From contig JAZOUD010000143.1 in assembly GCA_045658005.1 (NCBI GenBank), positions 1 through 64,000 of the forward strand: a DNA stretch of 64,000 nucleotides, given 5' to 3'. Origin of the DNA: UBA2862 sp045658005 (GTDB lineage Bacteria > Bacillota > Clostridia > Christensenellales > Aristaeellaceae). Of this stretch, positions 52,675 through 62,452 are shown piece by piece. A program made the position numbers and the translations under genes. The notes beneath the pieces are model-generated. The model had not been told where the DNA came from and made no database searches. It worked only from the letters and a program-made list of their open reading frames with translations. Position 1 is the first letter of the stretch. The number at the start of each line of letters is the position of its first letter.

Positions 52675-54207
52675 TCTGCGAAGGCCAACAGGCAACAGCT
52701 TGGACTGGTTCGAACCAATGAGAATTGCACCGGCTGCAACAAGTGTATCCAGGTCTGCGGCGTGATGGGCGCATGCGTTGCCACGGACGTCCTCGAGGAC
52801 AACCGATCCTATATCAAGGTGGACGGCCGATCACCTGCTGGAATACCTGCGCGCCCATGACATATCCGGCGCGCCGTGCACGGACGAGCTGCCCTATGAG
52901 CTGGGCACCAGATGGCCCATGCCAGGAGGCCTGTCCGAATACGCCCGATGGCTCGTGGGGGGACGACGTGTTTATCCGGCAGATCGACGGCGAATTGAAG
53001 GTCATCGAGTATCTGCATTCCCATGCGGAGGAGATCAAAAGCCGGAAGACGCCCTATCTGTTCATCGACGCGCTGAACTGCGAGCGAGGCTGCCTCTGCG
53101 GAACCGCGACGGAGCTGAAGCACGTCCGTTCCGACAATGCCCTGTACCAGCTGATCGGGCTGAAGCGGCAGGCGCGGGCCAGGAGCGCGCTCACGGAGAT
53201 GACCCCCGAGGCGCGCATGGCGGCGCTGGACCTACGCTTTCAGGATCTGGATCTGAAGGACTATGTTCGCACCTACCGCGACCGGTCCGGCCCGCTGGCT
53301 ATGCGCCAGCCCGGTGAGGAAGAGCTGTCAGAGGTCTTCCGGCAGATGAATAAGGACACGGAGGAGGCACGAAACATCAACTGCACGGCCTGCGGCTATC
53401 ACAGCTGCCGGGAGATGGCGAACGCGATCTACTACGGCTTTACCCGCAAGGAGAACTGCATTCACTACCTGAAGGATTCCGTGGAGAGCCAGCGGCGGAA
53501 GCTCCAATATGTCGCGGAGCACGATGATTATCTGGACGTCTACAACCGGCGGGCGTTGATCGGCAGGGTCGAGGCACTGCCCGAGGCTTCCGAATACGCC
53601 CTCGTCGACATCAACCTGAACGGCTTCAAGGGGATCAACGATACCTATGGCTACAGTGAAGCCGACAAGCTGCTGGTTCAGGTCGCGGAAAACCTGAAGC
53701 GGGCCACAGCGAAATATGGCGGGGTGGCACGGCTTAAAAACGATGAGTTCCTGCTGCTGTATCCGGGCAGGAGGATCGACAGGGGCGACCCTGCGCTTCA
53801 AACCCTGACGGAGGCGATCGAGCGCCCTGTAATGGCTGGAAACGACCGCTTTCACATGACCGCAAAAATCGGCGTCGCTCTATGGGGAGAACCTGAAGGC
53901 CCTGGCGGAGGAGGAGCGGCAGATCAAGCAGGCCATTCAGGAGATGCTGGAGAATGATGGCTTCTACATGCTCTACCAGCCCCAGGTCGATGTCAGGACC
54001 AGGCAGCTCGTCGGCTTCGAGGCCCTCGCCCGGACAAAGGGGCGCGACCTGCCGCCGGGGAAATTCATACCGGTCGCCGAGAAAAATGGACTGATTTGGA
54101 AGATCGGGCGGGTGACGACGGAGCTCGTCGTCCGGCAAATCGCCGCCTGGCGGGACGCAGGCAGGAAGCTCTATCCCGTATCCATCAATTTTTCCATGCC
54201 GCTGTGA
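52675..54207 (+). pseudogene. Remnant of an Fe-hydrogenase-like / GGDEF / EAL fusion gene
   Basis: The frame changes several times. Bases 52681-52826 give a ferredoxin segment (NENCTGCNKCIQVC, YIKVDG). Another frame at 52828-52955 gives ADHLLEYLRAHDISGAP and TDELPYELGTRWPMPGG. A third, to ~53890, gives the hydrogenase C-terminus (DALNCERGCLCGTATE), an Fe-S segment NCTACGYHSC and a GGDEF domain with KNDEF in place of GGDEF. A fourth gives the start of an EAL domain (YQPQVDVRTRQLVGFEALAR) until 54207. About 170 codons of the hydrogenase seem deleted near 52826, and the EAL domain is cut. Such hydrogenase/GGDEF/EAL fusions are known in Clostridia. No start codon with a ribosome site remains. Confidence 0.75.
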
Positions 54208-54270
54208 TCACCCGGGCCGGCGTCAACGGCATGCGGCCGTCTCTGCGGTGCGGATTGAAGTACGGTCTCG

Positions 54271-55362
54271 TCATTCCCTGAGGGCGTACACCCACGGCTC
54301 GGAATCCTCCGGCTCCAGGGCATACCGCCTGGCCGTCAGGTGATCCCACTGCCCATTATCATTCTCATCGGAGAAGGTGAGCACGGTTCCAACGCCGTTG
54401 GTGATATACCCGGCGTTCATGTAGACAAAGCGAAGCGTTTGGGTTTCGGTGACCAGGTCGTCGCCACGCTTTCGCATGGTCTTGCCTTCAGCGGCCACAT
54501 CCCGGCTTTGAACGGTCAATGCTTCGCCGGGCATTTTCAGATAATTAGCCCGCTCCACGGCCCTGCCGCTGTCTCGCATTTCCACCGTGTGATTATGGCC
54601 CCACAGGAAGACGATGTCATGGCTTTCAGAAGCTGCGTTCAAAGCCTTCGTCCACGTCCACGCGCCGGCATTATCGCCGCGGTTCGCGTGCAGGGGCACG
54701 TGAGACATGACGATGATGGGGCGATGATACTCCAATGTGTCGACCCAGTTCAGGAAACGGCGGCTGGCCGTTTGTGCGGATACGCCGTTTGGATCCACGC
54801 TGTCTTTTCCTTCATATCCCAGGGCCTGTTCGTCACTGTCGTGGATCATCTGGGCAAATGTAATGCCGTAGACAAAATACCCGCTGGCAGAGACGGGGCC
54901 GGAGAAAAAGGCCGCGTCATAGGGATCTGTCGCATGGATATCGTGCGACCCATAGGTGTACAGGGTCTGCACGCTCTCACCGAAGACATGCTTCACCTGC
55001 GCGTCTACAGCCGTCATGGAAAAATAGGGCGCGCCGATGGGGTGGCCGCTCGCGTCGATGGATCTATCGCCGCCATCGCCCACGTTGTCGCCGCCCAGCA
55101 GGACGATCTCCGGCATGACGCCGTCGTCTGCCACCAACGCCAGCACTTCCGTCAGGTGGTTGTGCCAGATTAGATTGCCGTCGGAATCCTATACGGGCAG
55201 CTTCTTTTTGGGCCTCTTGCCCCCGCTTTCTTCTGGAGAGGCGGATTCCGTTTCATATTTCGCATGTCGATCCGTCGCAACAAAGATGGAGGTGTCCGCA
55301 AGCGCAGTGCCGATGCAGAGAAGCATTGCGAGGAGGGCAACGCAAACGCACTTTTTATTCAT
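54271..55362 (-). pseudogene. Exported calcineurin-like phosphoesterase interrupted by an in-frame TAG
   Basis: ATG 55362 follows AAAGGAGAAAGG. The signal peptide (MNKKCVCVALLAMLLCIG, cleavage near ALAD) leads to the metal motif FVATDRHAKYE, then at ~55185 a TAG interrupts the frame (KLPV-TAG-DSDGNL). The same frame continues with IVLLGGDNVGDGG, YGSHDIHATD, IIVMSHVPLHA and FLWGHNHTVEM, all metallophosphoesterase motifs, to 54271. A single base change (for example TAT or TAC to TAG) explains the break. It is either a nonsense mutation or an amber codon read through. The downstream part alone lacks the first metal ligands. Confidence 0.7.
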
Positions 55363-55485
55363 GTATCCTTTCTCCTTTGCCATATGTTTATCGCACATTC
55401 CCTGAACAATGCCGCCGGGCGGCCCCTTAAACGCAATATACAAATAAGGCACTTTGATACTATCAAAGTGCTCATAAATCTGAGG

Positions 55486-55527
55486 TGCCCCATCGGGGAT
55501 TCGAACCCCGACACCCTGATTAGAAGT
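55486..55527 (-). other. 3' half of a tRNA-Arg(UCU) gene, attachment-site-like remnant
   Basis: On the minus strand the sequence from ACTTCTAATCAGG runs through a variable loop, a complete T arm (CGGGG-TTCGAAT-CCCCG) and an acceptor 3' arm ATGGGGC plus discriminator A, then CCT. The anticodon loop would read CTTCTAA (UCU). The 5' half is absent: the matching GCCCCAT acceptor and the D arm are not upstream. The break falls in the anticodon loop, a common tyrosine-integrase crossover point. Confidence 0.7.
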
Positions 55528-55558
55528 TACAAATATCAGAGCACGAATTCGCTTCTTC

Positions 55559-55714
55559 CTATAGTAACAATTTACCATAGAAATTCTTGTGCGTCAGCCT
55601 GTGTTTCAGCTTAAAGTCGCAGTAATCCCCATCCTCAAAGCAGGGGTGCTTTCGGTAGAGCGAGGCGCCGAGCAGACCGAAATTCACATAATCCAGGTTG
55701 CAGAGGTAGGGCAT
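55559..55714 (-). pseudogene. C-terminal fragment of an ATC-hydrolase-like protein
   Basis: A 51-residue minus-strand frame (YLCNLDYVNFGLLGASLYRK, then HPCFEDGDYCDFKLK) resembles the C-terminal end of L-2-amino-thiazoline-4-carboxylate hydrolase family proteins (CN-D-, G-L-R and EGGDYCDF-like pattern). An in-frame stop lies just upstream, so the rest of the gene is missing. It abuts the tRNA-Arg fragment. Confidence 0.45.
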
Positions 55715-55962
55715 GTATTCTTATTTCCTCCATCGTCACGCAATAGCGTCTCAAAATATCGCCCTAAAATCACCTCTCCACACGCACTAAATGCCGGTGG
55801 CAGAAGAGAGCCTCGCTTCGCCGATGGCGGCTCCTGGAAGTAACGACATGGACATAGAGCCGGACGATATCGAGGTTTCGGACACAGTAACGCTGCTGCG
55901 GGAGATCGAGTAGCTTTGCATAGTAACGACATAAAAGACTATCATGACCGGGGATGAATAGG
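55715..55962 (+). other. Gap before the AddB-like gene
   Basis: No recognised gene. A 29-codon frame (55824-55913, with IEPDDIEVSDTVTLLREIE) ends in a normal stop but has no ribosome site and may be a remnant. The 11-base sequence AGTAACGACAT occurs twice (55839-55849 and 55922-55932). Confidence 0.4.
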
Positions 55963-57141
55963 ATGAACAGCTTTTTAAGTGAACTGTGCGCATGGCTGGA
56001 TCGTGACAGGCTCGGTAAAAAGGTACTGCTGTGCAGGAGCGTGGAGACAGGCAACCAGTTGCTACGAATGGCCGCTGCCCACGGTACGCCCGCCGTGAAC
56101 GCGCAAGCTGCGTCTGTCCAGGGATACATGATCCAGATGGCAGAGCCTGTGTTGATGGCCAGGCAGCTTCAGCGCATCGATCATATTACAGCATCCATTG
56201 CGCTGCAGAAGATCATGGGCACCGTCGGCGACGCCTTTACCACGCTGGGCAAAGTGGAGCTGACCACCGCTGAATCTGTTCTTCCGCAGTTGAATGAATT
56301 GGAGCGCAACCAGGTGACGCCCGATCAGCTCGAAGCCGTAGGTGAGCCGCTGCTGGCAAGCGTGTGGCGGGAGTACATGGGCTGGATGCAGGACAATAGC
56401 TATGCCTCGGATTTACAGACATTGGAGGCTGCCGGGGTGCCGGAACATGTCTCTCATGCTATGCTTTCCAATCTCCAGCTTTCCCAGGTCGAGCAGCAGT
56501 TCATTCGTAAGATTCCCAGTGAACGTCTAACGATCATCCATATGCTAACGCCGAAGGGTGATCCGGTACCACGCGATGCTCTCAACCAGTCGCCGGAACC
56601 GTGTGCGCATGATGCGCCGATACCGCGCTGCGTCGATTGTCAGGATATCGGCACGGAGGTTCGCTGGGCCCTCCAGCATCTCGTCGAAGACAACATTCCC
56701 GCCGAGGACGCTGTAATCGTGTGTCCGGACGACGCCTATGGACTGCGTGTCGAGGAGGAGGGCAAGCTGATCGGAATAACCGTGGATTCTGCCTTCGGCA
56801 TGCCCGCGACCATGACAAAGACGGCGTTGCTCATTCGCTGTATCCTCGATTGGGCCGGGAAAAACTATGACGTCGAGGCCTTGAGGCCGGCCTTGATATC
56901 CGGTGCAATGGCGCTCTATAATGACAGCCGTGAACGCGTCATGCTCGGCCAGGAGATGCTGCGCATATTCCGCAGACGAAACGTCGGCTGGGGCGCGGAA
57001 CGCTGGGCACAGCTGGCCAAATCTGAAAAGGATCGATACGCCCTTGTTGGCAGGCTGATGGATGCCTGGGTGCAGTTTTTTGAGGCGGAAGACAGGCCGG
57101 TCAGGGAAATCGCTCAGCAGCTGACCGATCTGCTGAACTGA
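55963..57141 (+). CDS. AddB-like nuclease subunit, N-terminal half (ends at in-frame TGA)
   Basis: ATG 55963 is nine bases after GGGG; ATG 55954 is also possible. These ~392 residues resemble the helicase-like, non-ATPase N-terminal part of RexB/AddB: KVLLCRSVETGNQLLR (no Walker A), a helical region, then DIGTEVRWALQHLVED and DAVIVCPDDAYGLRVEE, and FGMPATMTKTALLIRCI. The frame stops at TGA 57139-57141, but the protein continues in the same frame in the next entry. Codon use and GC (roughly half by eye) are clearly lower than in the core genes around. It is probably the front half of a broken AddB-like gene. Confidence 0.6.
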   Translation: MNSFLSELCAWLDRDRLGKKVLLCRSVETGNQLLRMAAAHGTPAVNAQAASVQGYMIQMAEPVLMARQLQRIDHITASIALQKIMGTVGDAFTTLGKVELTTAESVLPQLNELERNQVTPDQLEAVGEPLLASVWREYMGWMQDNSYASDLQTLEAAGVPEHVSHAMLSNLQLSQVEQQFIRKIPSERLTIIHMLTPKGDPVPRDALNQSPEPCAHDAPIPRCVDCQDIGTEVRWALQHLVEDNIPAEDAVIVCPDDAYGLRVEEEGKLIGITVDSAFGMPATMTKTALLIRCILDWAGKNYDVEALRPALISGAMALYNDSRERVMLGQEMLRIFRRRNVGWGAERWAQLAKSEKDRYALVGRLMDAWVQFFEAEDRPVREIAQQLTDLLN

Positions 57142-57144
57142 TGC

Positions 57145-58650
57145 ATGCTGCGCGGCATTGAGAACGATTTCTACCTGAATATCGTCGATGAAGTCAGCAG
57201 GATATATGGCGGCACCATGGATGCCTATCAATATCTGAGCATTGTGGAAGTCATCGCGTCTACACACAAAATCGCTTCTCAGACCACTGAGACGCCGGGG
57301 CATGTGTACTGCTGCCGTTACGAGGACGCCCTGTATGTCAACCGCTCACACTTCATCATGCTCGGCATGAGTTGGGATGCTTTTAACAAGCTGAGCCGGG
57401 AATTTCCGCTGCTTCACGACGTGGAAAAACAAGTTCTCTCACCATCCCTTCGACTGGTCGCGGACGGTGCGCTGGAGCGGCGTTACGCGGTGCGTGAGCT
57501 GCTGGCAAACCGGGAGGATGCTTGCGTCGTATTCAGCCGCGCCCGTATGGATCATGTGGGCGGTGAGGACATCATGGCTGCTTCGATCTACGACGACGCG
57601 GCAAAGCGGTATCCGGAGGCAGAGGTGTCCCAGATCAATATCCTGGATCGAGCGCCTTTGACAGAACTGGACGTCCACATCAGAAGCGGCTTTGATATTG
57701 TTGAGGATAAGCTCGTCATGGATGATGGCCAGGAGGAGAAGTGGAAGCAGGCGTTCGATGAACGTATCTGGTCGGCAACATTGCTTGAAACGGCCTATGA
57801 CTGCCCTCGAAAGTTTACGCTGTCGGAGCAGATGGGCGTTACCGAAGAACAGCCCCAGCCGCTCGAGCAATACGCTCAATCCTGGCTTGACGTAGCCGAC
57901 CGGGGCAGCATCATCCATGAGGTGCTGGAGCAGTATTTCAGTCAGACCGCGCCGAGGGTGAGCACGGCAGATGAATCGCTGCTGAGAAAGCTCGTACAGG
58001 ACAGTGTGGCGAAATATAAAGCGAAAATCCCTATCCCATCCAATCTGAAAGGTATCGACGCAGAGGTGGACAGCATCATCGACGTGGTGATTGAAGAGGC
58101 GAACGCCCACGCGAACGACTCCAATCGCAGGACCATAGGCACGGAGATATCATTCGGAAATGAGGAGCCTCTGGATCTGACGTTTGGCCCGTACACGATT
58201 CACATGAAAGGGCGAATTGACCGTGTGGATCAGGTAGAGGATGGCTATGAAATCATCGACTACAAGTCAGGCAGGCCGAGAAGATTCCGAAGGGACTTCG
58301 ATATCAAGCTGCAATATTATCTGTATACACTGGCATGGGAGAAGCTGCATCCGGATCAGCCGATTCGCCGGGCGACGTATGATCTGGTTGACGGCATAGG
58401 CGGCGTTGAAAAGAAGACGGTTGAAATGACGGATGCCGTTCGGGAGGACATGAACCAGAAGGTCACCGAGCTTCTGGATTTGCTGGCCGATCCGGTATCC
58501 GCCGTCATCACCCGGCAGGAGATGTGGGGAGACGATTTCACATGCCCCGATTATTGCCCATTCAACGATATTTGTAACAAGATAAGGTTTCCAAAGCAGG
58601 ATGAACCCGGTGAGTATGACAGCGCCCCTGAAGAGACCGATTTTGAATAA
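57145..58650 (+). CDS. AddB-like nuclease subunit, C-terminal half with PD-(D/E)XK domain
   Basis: This frame is in phase with the previous one and separated from it only by TGA-TGC. ATG 57145 has no ribosome site, so independent translation is doubtful. It holds the end of the UvrD-like fold (DALYVNRSHFIMLGMSWDAF), then the RecB-type nuclease: YDCPRKFTLSE, MKGRIDRVDQVEDG, IIDYKSGRPRRF, and CPDYCPFNDIC. The four cysteines (one early, three late) are the Fe-S staple of AddB/Cas4 nucleases. The stop is 12 bases before the helicase partner's start codon. The intact gene would encode ~895 residues. Confidence 0.65.
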   Translation: MLRGIENDFYLNIVDEVSRIYGGTMDAYQYLSIVEVIASTHKIASQTTETPGHVYCCRYEDALYVNRSHFIMLGMSWDAFNKLSREFPLLHDVEKQVLSPSLRLVADGALERRYAVRELLANREDACVVFSRARMDHVGGEDIMAASIYDDAAKRYPEAEVSQINILDRAPLTELDVHIRSGFDIVEDKLVMDDGQEEKWKQAFDERIWSATLLETAYDCPRKFTLSEQMGVTEEQPQPLEQYAQSWLDVADRGSIIHEVLEQYFSQTAPRVSTADESLLRKLVQDSVAKYKAKIPIPSNLKGIDAEVDSIIDVVIEEANAHANDSNRRTIGTEISFGNEEPLDLTFGPYTIHMKGRIDRVDQVEDGYEIIDYKSGRPRRFRRDFDIKLQYYLYTLAWEKLHPDQPIRRATYDLVDGIGGVEKKTVEMTDAVREDMNQKVTELLDLLADPVSAVITRQEMWGDDFTCPDYCPFNDICNKIRFPKQDEPGEYDSAPEETDFE

Positions 58651-58662
58651 GGAGCAGTGCAC

Positions 58663-61600
58663 ATGTCTACGCTTTTGGAACAGGATCGCATCAATCGTGA
58701 GAGACTGAGCACGAGCGATTTCAATAAGAACTTCCTGGTATCCGCCGGGGCAGGGGCCGGAAAAACCTACCTGACCGTAGAAAGAGCATTCAACATGCTC
58801 TGCGACAGGCAACTCGGCCTTCATCCGCAGGACATCGTGCTGATCACATTTACCCGGAAAGCGGCCACAGAAATGAAGACCAGGCTGAATCGGTGGATCA
58901 GAGGCGCACTGGCGAAGGCTGAGACCGATGAGAACCGCTTGTTCCTCCAGGGGTTGCTGGACAGCCTGCCTGAGATGCAGATCAGTACGATACACTCCTT
59001 CTGCCAGAGGGTGCTCAACGACTATCCGCTGGAGTCCGGTGTCGGTTTTGCCCCGGTATTTGATTCAGAGGAAGGCGGACCGGACAGCCGGAGCGAGATG
59101 TTTTTCAACGAAGCCTGGAACACCGGGATGTGTCCAGACTCGGTGAACGCTGGCATACGCCGGGATATGATGCTGGGCGCGTTCAAAATGCTCGACAGTA
59201 AAAGCAACGTACAGCCCCAGTATATAGATACACGGACTGAGGCCGGAATGGCGTTTGCCGACGAAACCCTGGACATGTGCAAAAAGCTGATTGCACTGTT
59301 CTCGGGTGCGGTGGAAAGCGTCGATCCATCGCAATTCCACTATACGCTTGAAAACGCCATCCGAAGTGGCGATGACCCGACGACGGATGTCATCCTGGCC
59401 GCAGCACGCACGATTACCCGGAATGGCAAAGACGCCCGCAACTTGATGGGCAAGAGCAGCAGTAAGACGGCAGTAAAAGCTGTAGCGGATTTGAGCGCGT
59501 TCCTCTCCGGCGGTGACGCGGATGCTGCGCTTGAAGCCATTGAGCAGATGTTCGCGTCCGCAAAGGGCGCGAAGAAGATCAACCGCCATGATTATATGCT
59601 GGAGCGCGTTCATATGCTGCCCGCCGAGTACCGGATATGCGCGGAGGCAGTTGAGGGACTGCCGGCTGATGAAGCGCTTGAAAAACTGTCCCAGGACATC
59701 GACCTTTTGCTCCACGGCATTGTCATGCGGGAGGCCCTTCAGCTGCGTCAGGCTTATGCTGACTTCCGAAAACAGAATCATATCGTGACCCTGGACGACA
59801 TGCTCACGCGGACGGCCAGGCTGGTGCGCGAGCATCCCTCTGTTCGGGAGAAGCTTCATAAGCAGTACAAGGTTTTCTTTGTGGATGAGTTTCAGGACAC
59901 GGACCCGATTCAAACGGATATCATCTTTGGCATCGCTGCAGATCGATATGATCCCGATTGGCATAAGTGCGTACCGCATCCTGGCAGCCTGTTCCTGGTC
60001 GGCGATGCCAAGCAGGGCATCTATCGTTTCCGTGGCGCGGACATCTCCATGTGGCAGGAAGCCGAAACTGTGATGCGGGAAACCGGAGGCGAGGTCGTTC
60101 CCCTTTACATGAATTACAGAAGCACGAGCGAGATCTGCGACGCCGTCACGAGTGTATTCGGCGATCTCGGCCCGCTACGCATGCAGAGTGACGCCTATCA
60201 GGCGGAGTACCGCGAGATGGTGGCGCATCGCGGCCATGGCCCGGAGGCCGTATTCCACCATGAACTGACGTGTGAAAGTGAAGGTGAGGGGCATAGACTG
60301 GCGGCCCAGCAAATTGCCCAGTATATCCAGGATCGTGTTCAGAGCGGTCAGAACAGGTATGAGGACTTCCTGCTGCTGAGCTTCTATCGGGAAAAGCACA
60401 TGGCCTATGCGGACGAGTTTCGGAAGAGAAAGATCCCCGTCAAGTTCGACGGTAAGCTGCCCATGGACGATTATCAGCCTATCTACCGGCTCAATCTGCG
60501 GGTTCAGGCAGTGTGTCACCCCCTGGACGAGACGATCTCCTTCCGGGTGCTCTGTGAATGCGGGAATGTCCTGCCGGAGGAGTGGGATCTGTTCCGCATG
60601 TGCGTTAAGGAACTGCCGGAGGAGACACTGCTGACGCGCTACAGAGATACGCGCAGCCTGATGGCGCATGTGGATGAACTGACGAAGCTCCTGCCGGATA
60701 CGGAGATGAACCGGCGTATCCTGAAGGCACTGGCGATGCTCAACCGGGACCGCCTGCTGAGCCAGCAGAGGACGCCCTGCGCATTCCTGGAGGAATTGGT
60801 CGAAAAGAGCGATGGCCTCTTTGTCGATCCTTATGACGCGGAGGAATTCCAGAATCAGTATGCCGCGCTGCTGTGGGTGATCGACTCGATCCGCGCAGAG
60901 AATCCCCAGCAGTTTGTCGACATGGCCGACATCCTGTCCGTATATGCGGAAAGCGAAATGGATCGTATGCCGTCGATACGCGCCGACAGCAACTTCGTGC
61001 GGTTGATGAACCTCCACAAGGCAAAGGGCCTTCAGGGGAAAATTGTGATCTACCTGCCGGGAAAGCCATCGACTATGGGCCCGGATTCCAACGTACAGCG
61101 GGATGAAAACATCTCCCGTGGATGGTTTGTCCTCAAAGAAAAGGACAATGCGAGATCGGTTCAATACGCGCCGCCGGAATGGGAAGAACATAAAAAAGAG
61201 GAGACCGAGTACCTCAAGGCAGAGAAGGTTCGCTTGAAATATGTCGCGCTTACCCGAGCAGAGGATGAAGCGCATGTATTCACCCTTCGTATCGAGACAG
61301 ACGGTGGCAAGGCAAAGACGCATAAGATATGGAGCGGCTTTGATGCGACCGGCGCTGAGGCGGATCCCATCGACGTGGAAGAAGTTGAAGAACAGGCCGC
61401 ACCCTCTGATGAATTGGAAAGAAACGCTCGGGCCGAACAGCGCAGCCTTGAGTGCAGGCTTCCGATGATAACACAGGCAGCCGTTAAGCGTGTCACGCCC
61501 AGCGAAGTGGATGCCACAAGGCTTAAGCAGGAGCCTGTGAAGGTCGAAGAACAGGTTGGGCAGGGGCATATTGCAGCGACCCAGACAAGGCCCGGAGGAA

Positions 61601-62199
61601 CTTCTTGGGGCACTGCTGTCCACCGGGCGGCAGAGCTGATCGTCTCCGGCGGGCATTTCACGGCAGAAGCCCTCGAAGCTGCCGCAACGCAGGCTGTGAT
61701 GGAAGCTTTTGAAAGCGAACTCCTGAGTGAACGGGATCGTGCGGCACTGCTGCTCCCGAAGGATGCGAAGACCCTTGAGCAGATCCGGAAGCACCTGGCT
61801 GGTGAAATCATCGACAGCCTGAGCTTTATGCTGGATGAGCATTCCAACTTCAGGAAGATGCTGAATGGCGCGGTGTGCTACCCGGAGATGCCGTTCGTCG
61901 TCTCAGTAGGGGCAGAAGAGAAGACACTCTTTGAAAAGCTGGCGCCGATGACCAAAGTCGGCGGTGAACGCAGAATCGACATTTCGGGCAAGATCGACCT
62001 CGCGCTCCGTTATCCCGACGGCACATGGCGCATTGTCGATTACAAGACGGACCGAATGCTTCCGTGCGATCATGGCGATGTTCAGGCATTCCGATGCAGG
62101 CTGGACCGGGAGTACGGGAATCAGCTTTCGACCTATCAGGCGGTGCTGGAAAACCTGACCGGAGAAAAGGTCATCGAAGCAAAGCTGCTGGCGATATGA
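58663..62199 (+). CDS. AddA-like UvrD-family helicase-nuclease
   Basis: The protein has 1178 residues; AAGGAGC is eight bases before ATG 58663. Superfamily I helicase motifs: Walker A SAGAGAGKTYLT (~27), LITFTRKAATEMK, ISTIHSFC, FFVDEFQDTDPIQTD (~407), VGDAKQGIYRFRGAD (~447), MNLHKAKGLQGK and YVALTRAED. The C-terminus carries a RecB-type nuclease: GKIDLAL, then WRIVDYKTDRM (~1120) and a final YQAVLENLTG. Together with the AddB-like gene it would process double-strand breaks or foreign DNA. It is shorter and more divergent than housekeeping AddA, lower in GC than the core, and next to a tRNA fragment, which suggests horizontal origin. Confidence 0.82.
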   Translation: MSTLLEQDRINRERLSTSDFNKNFLVSAGAGAGKTYLTVERAFNMLCDRQLGLHPQDIVLITFTRKAATEMKTRLNRWIRGALAKAETDENRLFLQGLLDSLPEMQISTIHSFCQRVLNDYPLESGVGFAPVFDSEEGGPDSRSEMFFNEAWNTGMCPDSVNAGIRRDMMLGAFKMLDSKSNVQPQYIDTRTEAGMAFADETLDMCKKLIALFSGAVESVDPSQFHYTLENAIRSGDDPTTDVILAAARTITRNGKDARNLMGKSSSKTAVKAVADLSAFLSGGDADAALEAIEQMFASAKGAKKINRHDYMLERVHMLPAEYRICAEAVEGLPADEALEKLSQDIDLLLHGIVMREALQLRQAYADFRKQNHIVTLDDMLTRTARLVREHPSVREKLHKQYKVFFVDEFQDTDPIQTDIIFGIAADRYDPDWHKCVPHPGSLFLVGDAKQGIYRFRGADISMWQEAETVMRETGGEVVPLYMNYRSTSEICDAVTSVFGDLGPLRMQSDAYQAEYREMVAHRGHGPEAVFHHELTCESEGEGHRLAAQQIAQYIQDRVQSGQNRYEDFLLLSFYREKHMAYADEFRKRKIPVKFDGKLPMDDYQPIYRLNLRVQAVCHPLDETISFRVLCECGNVLPEEWDLFRMCVKELPEETLLTRYRDTRSLMAHVDELTKLLPDTEMNRRILKALAMLNRDRLLSQQRTPCAFLEELVEKSDGLFVDPYDAEEFQNQYAALLWVIDSIRAENPQQFVDMADILSVYAESEMDRMPSIRADSNFVRLMNLHKAKGLQGKIVIYLPGKPSTMGPDSNVQRDENISRGWFVLKEKDNARSVQYAPPEWEEHKKEETEYLKAEKVRLKYVALTRAEDEAHVFTLRIETDGGKAKTHKIWSGFDATGAEADPIDVEEVEEQAAPSDELERNARAEQRSLECRLPMITQAAVKRVTPSEVDATRLKQEPVKVEEQVGQGHIAATQTRPGGTSWGTAVHRAAELIVSGGHFTAEALEAAATQAVMEAFESELLSERDRAALLLPKDAKTLEQIRKHLAGEIIDSLSFMLDEHSNFRKMLNGAVCYPEMPFVVSVGAEEKTLFEKLAPMTKVGGERRIDISGKIDLALRYPDGTWRIVDYKTDRMLPCDHGDVQAFRCRLDREYGNQLSTYQAVLENLTGEKVIEAKLLAI

Positions 62200-62425
62200 T
62201 TGTGCTGAAGAAGAATAATACCATGCCGGAGAGGTGTGAAGCGTATCGAAAGGTCGTTCCATTTGATCGGATAAAGGCGCTGACAGCGGACACACTGGTG
62301 TTTGTGACGCCCATCTATTACTACGAGATGAGCGGTCAGATGAAGACCCTGCTGGACAGGCTCAACCCGCTGTACCCGTCGGACTATAAGTTCCGCAATG
62401 TGTACATGATGTCCGTCGCGGCGGA
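62196..62425 (+). pseudogene. Flavodoxin/NADPH-dependent FMN-reductase fragment
   Basis: Starting from an ATG that overlaps the helicase stop by 4 bases, the frame reads a short damaged stretch, then DTLVFVTPIYYYEMSGQMKT and LLDRLNPLYPSDYKFRNV, which is the FMN-binding core of the iron-sulfur flavoprotein/NADPH-dependent FMN-reductase family. The N-terminal half with the P-loop (GSPR) is missing, and after SVAAEND the frame runs into unrelated sequence. Confidence 0.6.
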
Positions 62426-62452
62426 AAATGACATCCATGTACCGGACAGGGC

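Noticed and set aside
55839..55932. Eleven-base direct repeat AGTAACGACAT
   Set aside because: Two copies only and no flanking mobile gene; not enough for an insertion-sequence or att claim.
57139..57144. TGA-TGC in the AddB-like gene as a selenocysteine codon
   Set aside because: No SECIS-like hairpin was recognised downstream, and the position is not a known selenoprotein site.
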